Positions 56,588-64,000 of a DNA stretch of 64,000 nucleotides are shown here, piece by piece (the stretch's first letter is position 1; every line of letters begins with the position of its first letter). Under the pieces are notes generated by a model, which saw only the letters and a program-made list of their open reading frames with translations, had not been told where the DNA came from and did not search any database. The position numbers and the translations under genes were made by a program. Origin of the DNA: Bacteroidota bacterium (GTDB taxonomy: Bacteria; Bacteroidota; Bacteroidia; Chitinophagales; Chitinophagaceae); the NCBI GenBank assembly GCA_023386235.1, contig JAEWKC010000007.1:1-64000 (forward strand), read 5' to 3'.

Positions 56588-57649
56588 CTATCTGCTCAAA
56601 ATCTTTTGAAAGCGTTTTACATCTGCCAGTATTTCTATTTCTTTTTTGTATAATAAATGATGTGTTAACTGGTAGGCGAAATAGGGAGCCAGTGAGCAGC
56701 CTTTACTACCCATACCATTTAATATACCAATGGAATCATAAGCAGGATGCAGTCCTACAAATGGCCTGCGCTCTACATTTGCCGGCCTTACAGAGGCAAC
56801 ATGATCTTTGATTTCATACGGAATTTTTAACCAGTGATTTAAATGGTTTTGTAAAGTGATCCTGAATAAATCGGTTGGCTTATCATCATGATAGCTCCAT
56901 TGATAATTGGAGCCAACCCAAAACAAATCCTTTTGCCGCAAAGGAACTATGGTGTATCCCATTTTATAAATATGCCTGTCAGATAAGCCCGGAATATGTA
57001 CAATCAAAGCTTCTCCTTTATTTAATGCAAACGGCAATTGGCTGAAATGCCGGTTCTGTAAGCCTTCCACACCATCGCAGCATATAATTTTTTTTGCTTC
57101 AATATTTTTATACACAATTTTATCTGCGTGTATTTCACATGCATCCCAATTAAATCTTTCTTCCAATAAATTTTTTTTAGAATCTAAATAATGCCTGTAA
57201 GACTGTAACAACTCCCAAAGCGCTACATTGTAGGCTGTATTTATTTCTCCAATTTTAAAAGGAAAATTAAAGTATTGTTTTATCTCTTCTGCGTTATTGG
57301 CAAATGCAATATAATCGGCACTTTCATCTACTCTCTTTTGAAAGGCTTCAAGCATTTGCACCGTGGGAACGAAATCTAAGATAGATACTTTTTTTATTAT
57401 ATTCTCTATAGCTAGATCATCAGAAATTTGCGTGTACGCTTTTACAGCGAAAGGCATAATATCGTCTATCATCCAGGTTTTCACAACTCTTCTTCCCGTA
57501 ACCGGATTAATAACGCCACTCGCCACACGCGAAGCTGTATAAGGTTTTGCTTCATCTATTACCAATACCGACGCTCCTTCCTGCATTAAAAAATAAGAAA
57601 GAAACGTTCCGCTTACTCCCTGCCCTAATACAATATAATCTACTTGCAT
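56588..57649 (-). CDS. FAD-dependent oxidoreductase (DAO family)
   Basis: A 353-residue amino-acid-oxidase-like flavoprotein. The FAD-binding dinucleotide motif is VLGQGVSGTFLSYFLMQEGA (about 6-25), with a second ribose-binding Asp/Glu in VIDEAKPYTASRVASG. The late motif GMGSKGCSLAPYFAYQLTHH resembles the DAO C-terminus of ThiO/MnmC-like proteins. The substrate is unknown. It is transcribed ahead of the riboswitch and receptor but has its own promoter, so a thiamine role is not implied. Confidence 0.87.
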   Translation of the reverse strand: MQVDYIVLGQGVSGTFLSYFLMQEGASVLVIDEAKPYTASRVASGVINPVTGRRVVKTWMIDDIMPFAVKAYTQISDDLAIENIIKKVSILDFVPTVQMLEAFQKRVDESADYIAFANNAEEIKQYFNFPFKIGEINTAYNVALWELLQSYRHYLDSKKNLLEERFNWDACEIHADKIVYKNIEAKKIICCDGVEGLQNRHFSQLPFALNKGEALIVHIPGLSDRHIYKMGYTIVPLRQKDLFWVGSNYQWSYHDDKPTDLFRITLQNHLNHWLKIPYEIKDHVASVRPANVERRPFVGLHPAYDSIGILNGMGSKGCSLAPYFAYQLTHHLLYKKEIEILADVKRFQKILSR

Positions 57650-57663
57650 ACGCTATTTATTTT

Positions 57664-57671
57664 CAAACATA
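57664..57671 (-). promoter_or_regulatory. -7 element for FAD oxidoreductase
   Basis: The reverse strand reads TATGTTTG (TAnnTTTG), 14 nt before the ATG at 57649. Confidence 0.45.
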
Positions 57672-57680
57672 TCCATTATA

Positions 57681-57710
57681 AAAAACGAGTGAATGGTCAC
57701 TCGTTTTTTT
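57681..57710 (-). terminator. terminator after 4-alpha-glucanotransferase
   Basis: AAAAACGAGTG pairs with CACTCGTTTTT around a 6-nt loop, with T/A runs on both sides. It overlaps the last codons of the malQ-like frame at 57709 by 2 nt and separates it from the FAD oxidoreductase promoter. Confidence 0.8.
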
Positions 57711-59550
57711 ATCTTTTAGCCGTTGTAATCATTTGCTGCAATTTTTTGTTGAAAGCCTCGGACTGCATTAAATCTTCTATGGCTATATGCGATCTGTAAC
57801 GCCAGTAGTGATCAGGGTTTTCAGGATGGTTAATTCTTTCCGCCTCTGCATCATTCAAGCGTATACTTTCATCCATTCCTAATAAATCCTGCAAAATAAA
57901 AATGCTCCACATAGCCCATGAATGCAAATGCAAATTAATAATGGATTCTACCAGCCAACCTTTACATTCTTCCGGAGCCACCGTGTTAATCTGAATTTGT
58001 GTATCTACAAAACGTTGTTTTTTGGCCATGTCTATTTCTTTCCACCAACCTCTAATGGTACTGGTATCATGCGTAGAAGGTGATACTACAGACAAATAAG
58101 GCGCATGTAATGGATTTTCAAATTCGATGTTTTGTTGTTTAGGCATTCTCTGTATTTCCAGGCTCAATAATTGCAGATTTTGCATTACTTCTTTAACACA
58201 ACCCGGCACCAAGCCTAAATCTTCGCCACATATCAGCATGCCGGACGCATCTTTAATAGCAGGAAGTTTTTGATACGCCAATTGCTTCCACATCTCATCC
58301 TGGCGATGAAAGAAGTAGTCATTATACAACCGGTTCAATATTGATTTGGTATCTTCGTCCAATACTTTGTAAGACACGGTATTGTGCATATTGAACCTTA
58401 GATGAAAACTATCGTAGTGTTCTGTTTGAATGAGAACAACATTAGCTATAAGACCATACAGCCTTTCTGTAAGCCATTTGTTATGGGGTGTATCTTCAAT
58501 CTCATCAAAATATGCTTTAATTTTTCTTTGAGTTGAAAAGGCATCTTTTAGTTTCAACGAGCCGTCTTCTCTTTTTTCTGTAAAGTCATTTTTAATAAAA
58601 TCAGCTTCAGAACCAAATAATTCCTGCAGCACATGATCGTTTATATAAGGCTCCATTAGTCTTTCAGTAGAGACATTGATACCGTACAATTCATTTAAAT
58701 GTACGGGTATGGCCGGCTCAAAGTGCCCTAAAATACCCTGAACAGCCTCGTAAGGGATACTCCATATTCTGAAAAAACCAAGTATATGATCTATGCGTAT
58801 AACATCGAAATATTCGCTCATTTTACGTAAACGTTCCCGCCACCATGCATAATTCTGAGCACGCATCACCTCCCAATTGTAAGTTGGAAACGTCCAGTTC
58901 TGGCCGCTTACCGCAAAATCATCCGGAGGCGCGCCGGCCTGCATATCCATATTGAATAATTCAGGATATTGCCAGGCATCTACGCTGCGGCGATACACGC
59001 CAATAGCAATATCTCCTTTTAAAACCACGCTGTTTTTATGCGCATATTCAACGGCATCCTTTAATTGCATATGCAAATGAAATTGCACAAAATTATGTAG
59101 GTTTACTGCGTCTTCATTTTCTCGAAAACATTGTTCTGCCTTACTTTCATCATACGCTGCAAAGTCTTCCCACTTTGTAAAATCGGGTGTTTTATATTTA
59201 TCTCTCAGAAAACAATATACTGAATATGGAAGCAGCCAATGCCTATTGTTATCAATAAATGTCTGGTATGCATCTGTGGCAAAAGTTTCTGTTTTCAGCA
59301 AAGAATATAGCTCGGCGAGCGCCTGCCATTTTGTACTGTTTACCGCTTCGTAATCAATCTCTGGCAAGGCATTCAACTCAAGCCTTTTTGCTTCAAATTT
59401 TTCTAATAAAGAAGCATACTTTTTACCCGCCACTGCAGGCAAATGAATGTACATGGGATGAAGCGCATAAATAGAAACAGCCTCGTAAGGATATGAATCT
59501 TTCCAGTCTTTATGAGCAGTAGTATCGTTTACAGGCAATACCTGTATCAA
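57709..59550 (-). CDS. GH77 catalytic part of broken MalQ
   Basis: These 613 codons hold the GH77 (alpha/beta)8 barrel, which transfers 1,4-alpha-glucan segments. The nominal start at 59550 is a TTG in the middle of a core strand (KLIQVLPVND), so this is not a natural initiation site. The true frame extends upstream to the TGA at 59670-59668, through the first conserved GH77 block. Treat it as the downstream fragment of the interrupted gene. Confidence 0.7.
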   Translation of the reverse strand: MIQVLPVNDTTAHKDWKDSYPYEAVSIYALHPMYIHLPAVAGKKYASLLEKFEAKRLELNALPEIDYEAVNSTKWQALAELYSLLKTETFATDAYQTFIDNNRHWLLPYSVYCFLRDKYKTPDFTKWEDFAAYDESKAEQCFRENEDAVNLHNFVQFHLHMQLKDAVEYAHKNSVVLKGDIAIGVYRRSVDAWQYPELFNMDMQAGAPPDDFAVSGQNWTFPTYNWEVMRAQNYAWWRERLRKMSEYFDVIRIDHILGFFRIWSIPYEAVQGILGHFEPAIPVHLNELYGINVSTERLMEPYINDHVLQELFGSEADFIKNDFTEKREDGSLKLKDAFSTQRKIKAYFDEIEDTPHNKWLTERLYGLIANVVLIQTEHYDSFHLRFNMHNTVSYKVLDEDTKSILNRLYNDYFFHRQDEMWKQLAYQKLPAIKDASGMLICGEDLGLVPGCVKEVMQNLQLLSLEIQRMPKQQNIEFENPLHAPYLSVVSPSTHDTSTIRGWWKEIDMAKKQRFVDTQIQINTVAPEECKGWLVESIINLHLHSWAMWSIFILQDLLGMDESIRLNDAEAERINHPENPDHYWRYRSHIAIEDLMQSEAFNKKLQQMITTAKR

Positions 59551-59667
59551 TTTTATACCCGTTTTTTTTGCCCAGTCTGTATATTTTTTTACATCGTTAA
59601 ACTCTCCTACTCCGAAACCTTCATGAGAGCGTAAGCTAAAGATGGGTGAGATAACACCAGCCCCTCT

Positions 59668-60627
59668 TCATGCGTTTTCCTGAAGATTGATTAATCCTTC
59701 ATTTACAAATACCCGGGTATTTTTTTCGGCCGGAATACTGCAAATTCTATTTTCGTAAGCTTCAAGCGTTGTCAACTTTTTAGCTTCCTTATCCCACAAG
59801 CCAAATTTATATTCTACAGGAAATGCAGTTTTGGAAAGGTCTATTTCAATTTGCCAGTTGCCATTCCCCAGCGGATAAAGCGGCAGGGCTTTTTTTACTT
59901 CCCACTCTCCCAGTTTTTTATCGCTGCCCAGCAAACATACAATCTGATTGCTTTTTACAGCAGGCGCTTTTATAGTAAATACATGCGAAGCGTTTTTAAC
60001 TTTTTTAATGGCCGCATCATTATTTAAAAGTACATTAAAAGGTTTGGTCTCAAAAAGTCCTACAGGGAAACCGGAGAAACTCCAAAAGTCTGACACATAT
60101 ACTTTTTTACCGGCGGCTTCTGTAAGGCCAATGTTTTTGTTAGAAAGACCTTCTTCTACAATACTGCCATCGGCATTCTTTACAAAATAACGGTAGCTGA
60201 TAGTGTGAGGAATAGTATTTACATCAAAGTCAATTGTTACATTCCAGGCGTTTGAATTTACATAATGCAACGGAGTTGCTTTGTGAATATCATCGTTGCC
60301 TAACTTCTCGTGGTTGCCGATAATAAAAATCTGCTGGCCAAACTCTGTACTGAAACGCACTTCAAAAGTTGCTGTAACTATATCCTTATTATGTATAGAA
60401 GGTTTTTTTGTTACCGTTTTCTTTATAGCTTTTGTCACATCTGCAACAGTTACTTTCTTTACGGATCTGGCAGTTTTCGCGGCTGTTTTGGCTTTCGGTG
60501 TTTTTTCTTTTTGCTCATCTTTAGCAGCAGCTGTTACCGGTGTTTTTTTAGCTTTCTCAATAGAAATTTTATTTTCAGATACTGATTTATTTATATTTTC
60601 AACATCTGTGTTTTTTTTAGTCGCCAT
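59668..60627 (-). CDS. CBM20 part of broken MalQ
   Basis: These 319 codons end at the in-frame TGA. Residues 1-80 are a Lys/Ala/Thr-rich extension unusual for MalQ. Two starch-binding CBM20 domains follow, at about 85-195 (TATFEVRFSTEFGQQIFIIG, NHEKLG) and 212-312 (VCLLGSDKKLGEWEVKKALP). If translated alone it would be a free, cytoplasmic starch-binding protein. Confidence 0.75.
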   Translation of the reverse strand: MATKKNTDVENINKSVSENKISIEKAKKTPVTAAAKDEQKEKTPKAKTAAKTARSVKKVTVADVTKAIKKTVTKKPSIHNKDIVTATFEVRFSTEFGQQIFIIGNHEKLGNDDIHKATPLHYVNSNAWNVTIDFDVNTIPHTISYRYFVKNADGSIVEEGLSNKNIGLTEAAGKKVYVSDFWSFSGFPVGLFETKPFNVLLNNDAAIKKVKNASHVFTIKAPAVKSNQIVCLLGSDKKLGEWEVKKALPLYPLGNGNWQIEIDLSKTAFPVEYKFGLWDKEAKKLTTLEAYENRICSIPAEKNTRVFVNEGLINLQENA

Positions 60628-60649
60628 TTTTAGTGGATTTAATTTGCCG

Positions 60650-60657
60650 CAAAATTA
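60650..60657 (-). promoter_or_regulatory. -7 element for malQ-like gene
   Basis: The reverse strand reads TAATTTTG (TAnnTTTG), 22 nt before the ATG at 60627. Confidence 0.45.
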
Positions 60658-60694
60658 ATCAAATTCTTATTCACAAAAAAACAGGTATAAAAAA

Positions 60695-61759
60695 TTACTG
60701 TAAGGTATCGGTAATGTTAATGATTGTTTTGGCTTCTACGGGTTCTGTATCGGTATTTACCTGACCTTCCATACTTATTTTGAGATTTCTTTTTAATACG
60801 AGGCCGGTTTTCATTCCTATTTCAATTTCACCGGTTTGCACACCGCTAAAACTGGCGCTATAGCTTTTATCTCCGCTTTGGAGTTGCGTTTTTTGCTTAA
60901 TATCTGACTGTATATCCAAGATCACATTATCGCGAAAAAAATCTTTTACGCTGTAGGTTGTCTGCACCTGTAAATCATCAGTAGTATAGTGGGTGTTCCA
61001 TGTTTCACCAATGACAAGCTGGCCGGGAAGAAGGTGTGTAATGGGAAACTGCTCGTCTATTAAGAAGTTTTCATTGCCTATGTAAAGATTGTCGATCGTA
61101 TTTTTTATACGTTTTGTGATATTAGAAGTGTCTATATCTCTGATAATGCCTTTGTCGCTGATAGTAATCTCCAAGGGGGAACCGATCACATTTTGCAGAC
61201 CGTTGTGCAAATTGCCGGTATTGTAAGATGCGCTGCTATCTGAATGATACCGCATTTCCACTCCCATTGTTTCGAAAGAAGTATTGAATTTATCTATAGA
61301 AAAAAGCACCGAATAGTTAGAAGAATCCAATGGCTGCACTGTGTAGCTGGCTACAAAATCTGTTTTGTTCTTATATTCTATCTGCTGGTTTTGTGCAAGA
61401 AGTGTTGTTACGGAAATGATATTTGCTTTTTTTTGGTATACTGCATTGCTGAATTGTATATAAGGCTGTATCACTCTTCTTTCTTCTTTTTTGTTGGCAG
61501 AGGATTTAAAAAAATCTTCTGTGGCGGTACTGGTAATAAACACACTGTCCTTACCGGCGATAGATTGTAATGAATCTGCAAGTGCAGATAATGAAATCTG
61601 CGGAATAAAGCTGCTTTTTAATATATTTAAAGAAATATTGGCAGGCAAAGTATCGGGCAAAGGGGTTACATGAACGGTTTGTGCATAGCCCGAAAGCGCT
61701 GTGGCTACCATTAAAAATGGTACAATTAATAAATATATATTTTTTACAGAAAATTGCAT
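60695..61759 (-). CDS. hypothetical secreted protein, DUF6263-like
   Basis: A 354-residue protein with a signal peptide (ending LSGYAQ). The C-terminal two-thirds has the layout of DUF6263-type proteins: a lipocalin-like series of strands with MGVEMRYHSDSSASY, a PLEITISDKGIIRDIDTSN segment, FPITHLLPGQLVIGETWNTH and GLVLKRNLKISMEGQV. Function unknown. It has its own TAAATTTG promoter element and lies 67 nt ahead of the malQ-like gene. Confidence 0.7.
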   Translation of the reverse strand: MQFSVKNIYLLIVPFLMVATALSGYAQTVHVTPLPDTLPANISLNILKSSFIPQISLSALADSLQSIAGKDSVFITSTATEDFFKSSANKKEERRVIQPYIQFSNAVYQKKANIISVTTLLAQNQQIEYKNKTDFVASYTVQPLDSSNYSVLFSIDKFNTSFETMGVEMRYHSDSSASYNTGNLHNGLQNVIGSPLEITISDKGIIRDIDTSNITKRIKNTIDNLYIGNENFLIDEQFPITHLLPGQLVIGETWNTHYTTDDLQVQTTYSVKDFFRDNVILDIQSDIKQKTQLQSGDKSYSASFSGVQTGEIEIGMKTGLVLKRNLKISMEGQVNTDTEPVEAKTIINITDTLQ

Positions 61760-61788
61760 GTTTTAAAAATAGCAGAGAAAAATCCGCA

Positions 61789-61796
61789 CAAATTTA
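61789..61796 (-). promoter_or_regulatory. -7 element for DUF6263-like gene
   Basis: The reverse strand reads TAAATTTG (TAnnTTTG), 29 nt before the ATG at 61759. Confidence 0.4.
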
Positions 61797-61925
61797 GATA
61801 AGTTTATCCGATATCGTTTATTATTACTATTATAAATTATTCAAAAAATATAATATTATAGTAACTTATTATTAATATTTAGTTCATATAAAGCCAATAA
61901 CTTCGATTATATTAATTTACTTACA

Positions 61926-62765
61926 ATGACTCGAAGACAATTGCCTTTAGTAGTGTTGAGCGATGTGCATTTGGGCACGTATGGATGTCATGCTACGGAA
62001 CTGCTGCTTTATTTAAAAAGTATTCAACCCGAAATGCTGGTATTAAATGGCGATATTATTGACGGTTGGGCCTTTTCTAAAAGATATTTCCCGGCGGCTC
62101 ACTTTGCGGTAATCAAAGAATTATTTAAGCTGCTCTCTTTAGGTACCAAAATTATTTATCTTACCGGAAATCACGACGAATTTCTGAGAAAATACAGTGA
62201 GCTGGAAATGGGTAATCTGGTACTATCCGATAAGTTTGTAATCAATATTGACAACAAGAAAATGTGGATTTTTCATGGCGATGTATTTGATAACACCACA
62301 CAGGGAAGTGCTAAGTTTCTTGCCAAACTTGGCGGTAAAGGATATGATATGCTGATACTGATGAACAGAGCCATTAATTATTTATTAGAAATATCAGGCA
62401 GAGAAAAAGTGTCTTTTTCTAAAAAAATAAAGAATAGTGTAAAAAAAGCTATGGCTTTTATAAACGATTTTGAAGAAACGATTGCAGATTTAGCTATTGA
62501 AAAAAAATATGATTATGTAATTTGCGGACATATACATCAGCCTACCCAAAAAGAAATTGTAACCCCTAACGGAAAAGTAATATACCTTAACTCCGGCGAC
62601 TGGATTGAAAACCTTACGGCTCTTGAGTACAACAACAATCAATGGAAAATATTCCAATACAACGATAACGATTTCATATTAGAAAGAGCGGTGCTGCCAA
62701 AATATCCGGGCAGTAAAAGAATTAACTTTGAAGAGCAGGTAAGCCTCATGCATCACTTTTCATGA
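61926..62765 (+). CDS. UDP-2,3-diacylglucosamine pyrophosphatase-like phosphoesterase
   Basis: A 279-residue metallophosphoesterase. Metal-binding motifs are SDVHLG (Asp13, His15), NGDIIDGW (about 40-47), GNHDEF (about 83-88), the HGD in WIFHGDVF and GHIHQP (about 208-213). The layout (TYGCHATELLLYLKSIQPEM) matches the LpxH-like family common in Bacteroidota, which may cleave UDP-diacylglucosamine in lipid A synthesis; it could also act on another phospholipid head group. The glycosyltransferase gene follows after 30 nt, suggesting a shared role in envelope glycolipid synthesis. Confidence 0.85.
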   Translation: MTRRQLPLVVLSDVHLGTYGCHATELLLYLKSIQPEMLVLNGDIIDGWAFSKRYFPAAHFAVIKELFKLLSLGTKIIYLTGNHDEFLRKYSELEMGNLVLSDKFVINIDNKKMWIFHGDVFDNTTQGSAKFLAKLGGKGYDMLILMNRAINYLLEISGREKVSFSKKIKNSVKKAMAFINDFEETIADLAIEKKYDYVICGHIHQPTQKEIVTPNGKVIYLNSGDWIENLTALEYNNNQWKIFQYNDNDFILERAVLPKYPGSKRINFEEQVSLMHHFS

Positions 62766-62795
62766 TCAGAAAAATATTCAAACTAAAAGCTATAG

Positions 62796-63839
62796 ATGAA
62801 AATATTTTACGCCGTACAGGCAACCGGAAACGGGCATATCAGCAGGGCTATGGAACTTTTGCCCTATTTAGAGAAATATGGTACCGTAGACATTTTTTTA
62901 AGTGGCAACAACAGCACGCTCAATTTTGATTTGCCTGTTGCTTACCGCAGCAAAGGCCTTAGCTTTAAATATTCCGGCAGTGGCGGACTTAATTATTTAA
63001 AAACCGCTAAAGAAATTCTATTCTCTTCTGTGATCAAAGAAGCAAGACAATTGCCTTTAGAAAAATACGACCTGATTATTAATGATTACGAAAGCATTAC
63101 TTCACTGGCGTGTAGAATCAAAAAATTAGAATCATTGCATTTTGGACATCAGGCAAGTTTTGTTTCAAAAAAAACTCCACGTCCTAAACAAAAAAATTTT
63201 ATAGGCGAATCGGTGTTGAAATATTACGCAAGAGGCACTAAAACCGTGGGTTTGCATTTTCAGCCTTATGATAGCTTTATATTACCACCAGTTATAAAAA
63301 AAGAGATATGGAACGCGCAGCCTACAGATCAGGGCTACATCACCGTATATCTTCCCTCCTATGCCGATGAAGAATTAATAAAAATATTTTCAAGTATAAA
63401 GGATTTTAATTTTGAAATTTTTTCACGCTCCAGGAAAACACCTGAAAGCCTGGGAAATATTACTCTTTTACCCGTTTCCAAAGATGGATTCAATAAAAGT
63501 ATGATTCATTGTTACGGCATTATTACCGGCGCCGGCTTTGAAACGCCCGCAGAAGCTATTTATCTGAAGAAAAAAATATTGCTTATTCCTATAAAAGGAC
63601 AATACGAGCAGTTTTGTAATGCAGAAGCGCTGGCAAGGATGGGCTATACAATCATTAATAAAATTGACAAACATTTTATTGACGGAGTATCTCAATGGCT
63701 GAATAAGCAAAAGGTGTATACCCTTAAAACCAACAATCTGCCTACAGAAATAATTGTTGAAAAAGCAATGCATATCGCATTATCAAAATACCAGCAAACA
63801 AAAGCACCAGAGATCAATACTTTCCAAGCGATAACATAA
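62796..63839 (+). CDS. GT-B glycosyltransferase, MJ1255/COG1819-like
   Basis: A 347-residue GT-B fold protein. The N-terminal loop is MKIFYAVQATGNGHISRAME (glycine-rich acceptor site), and the donor-binding C-terminal half has ITGAGFETPAEAIYLKKKIL and PIKGQYEQFCNAEALARMGY, as in MurG/UGT-like transferases. Donor and acceptor are unknown. It lies 30 nt after the LpxH-like gene, and its last 26 nt overlap the convergent CoA-binding protein gene. Confidence 0.85.
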   Translation: MKIFYAVQATGNGHISRAMELLPYLEKYGTVDIFLSGNNSTLNFDLPVAYRSKGLSFKYSGSGGLNYLKTAKEILFSSVIKEARQLPLEKYDLIINDYESITSLACRIKKLESLHFGHQASFVSKKTPRPKQKNFIGESVLKYYARGTKTVGLHFQPYDSFILPPVIKKEIWNAQPTDQGYITVYLPSYADEELIKIFSSIKDFNFEIFSRSRKTPESLGNITLLPVSKDGFNKSMIHCYGIITGAGFETPAEAIYLKKKILLIPIKGQYEQFCNAEALARMGYTIINKIDKHFIDGVSQWLNKQKVYTLKTNNLPTEIIVEKAMHIALSKYQQTKAPEINTFQAIT

Positions 63840-64000
63840 CCAGCGTACAGCCATACACCGCTTCGGCGCCATTGTCTGTTGCAAGCTTTGCCAGTTCAGG
63901 GTTTTCAGTGCCCGGGTTAAATACTATTCTTTTAGCATTCAACGATAATAAATAATCGTACAACTTTCTCTGATTGGTAGGATTTACGTATAATGTAATA
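63814..64000 (-). CDS. CoA-binding domain protein (YccU-like), 5' part cut by window edge
   Basis: The reverse strand is open from the window edge to a TGA at 63816-63814, giving the last 61 residues. These include LYVNPTNQRKLYDYLLSLNA, RIVFNPGTENPELAKLA and a C-terminal Cys in GCTLVMLSLGKY. They match the end of small Rossmann-fold CoA-binding proteins (YccU family). The start lies outside the window. Confidence 0.82.
   Translation of the reverse strand, partial: ITLYVNPTNQRKLYDYLLSLNAKRIVFNPGTENPELAKLATDNGAEAVYGCTLVMLSLGKY

Larger units (their letters stand above)
57709..60627 (-). pseudogene. malQ: 4-alpha-glucanotransferase (MalQ) with two CBM20 domains, interrupted by in-frame TGA
   Basis: One continuous reading frame spans 60627 to 57709 except for a single TGA at 59670-59668. 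Before it lie a Lys/Ala-rich extension (1-80) and two CBM20 starch-binding domains. After it the same frame reads RGAGVISPIFSLRSHEGFGV, the start of a GH77 domain. In related amylomaltases this junction normally has Trp before R/K-GAGV, so TGG has become TGA. The GH77 part keeps the nucleophile Asp in VIRIDHILGFFR, the acid/base in CGEDLG and the Asp in SPSTHDTSTIRGWW. It is either a recent nonsense mutation, a sequencing error or a readthrough site. Confidence 0.8.

Noticed and set aside
56588..57649. FAD oxidoreductase as thiamine-pathway ThiO
   Set aside because: It lies upstream of the riboswitch with its own promoter and has no thi neighbours. DAO-family similarity alone does not support ThiO.
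59470..59550. TTG at 59550 as a genuine start of a shorter glucanotransferase
   Set aside because: It lies inside a conserved GH77 strand, with the first conserved GH77 block upstream of it in the same frame. No promoter or ribosome binding site precedes it.
59668..59670. Use of UGA as Trp (alternative genetic code) to explain the malQ interruption
   Set aside because: Other genes in the window end naturally at TGA, for example pssA, the response regulator and the LpxH-like gene. Global reassignment is therefore excluded.
60296..60658. 120-codon forward open frame over the CBM20 coding region
   Set aside because: A Phe/Cys-rich hydrophobic frame that is the antisense of the Lys/Ala-rich extension. 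No supporting signals.
1..64000. tRNA genes, rRNA, CRISPR arrays, transposases, replication origin
   Set aside because: Read on both strands without finding a T-loop/acceptor pattern, regularly spaced repeats, transposase motifs or DnaA-box clusters.

Overview
The window is chromosomal DNA from a Bacteroidota bacterium, most likely of the Chitinophagaceae type (family placement is inference). The signs are recurrent TAnnTTTG promoter -7 elements, weak ribosome binding sites, relaxed lipoboxes, an S9B dipeptidyl peptidase, a DUF3098 gene next to ftsX, DUF4382 and TonB-dependent receptor genes, and AT-rich sequence. I see no tRNA, rRNA, CRISPR array or insertion sequence with a transposase.

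Layout. 1-10.7 kb: a truncated MATE exporter, a secreted protein, an acetyltransferase/DPP-IV pair, then a rightward run of a sodium symporter, O-methyltransferase, glucosaminidase, hpt, an esterase-like hydrolase, two BON-domain proteins and pssA. 10.7-15 kb: a lipoprotein, an M1 aminopeptidase and an oligopeptide-type binding lipoprotein. 15-23.6 kb: a nitrous-oxide respiration island. It holds a haem-copper-oxidase-like membrane protein, a lipoprotein cytochrome c, a Sec/lipoprotein (clade II type) nosZ, an uncharacterised membrane protein, nosL, nosD, nosF and nosY, and a convergent Crp/Fnr regulator. FNR-like palindromes lie upstream of the first two genes. 23.7-31.1 kb: DUF4126, a large UvrD-type helicase-nuclease, a YceI protein, rpsF-rpsR-rplI and ftsX-DUF3098. 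31.3-41.3 kb: leuS, dodecin, aminopeptidase P, an MsbA-like exporter, rbfA, a LolC/E-like permease and cinA. 41.4-49.2 kb: a small lipoprotein, an ECF sigma factor overlapping a membrane trypsin-like protease with an anti-sigma-like N-terminus, NUDIX, bcp, an M23 peptidase, SRPBCC, SDR, a UDG-like protein and a YgjV-like protein. 49.4-56.6 kb: a DUF4382 lipoprotein, a two-component system with two secreted proteins, a small basic secreted protein, and a TonB receptor behind a TPP riboswitch. 56.6-64 kb: an FAD oxidoreductase, a 4-alpha-glucanotransferase gene broken by one in-frame TGA, a DUF6263-like protein, an LpxH-like phosphoesterase, a glycosyltransferase and the end of a CoA-binding protein gene.

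The most unusual object is inside leuS. A 483-bp segment, exactly 161 codons, encodes a DUF559 (Vsr-like) endonuclease domain and is bounded by imperfect, hairpin-forming terminal inverted repeats. It sits in frame inside the editing domain of leucyl-tRNA synthetase, and looks like a selfish endonuclease cassette that survives by staying translatable within an essential gene. Second in interest are the nos island with its cysteine-rich Crp/Fnr regulator, the sigma factor/protease pair, and the Trp-to-TGA interruption of malQ.
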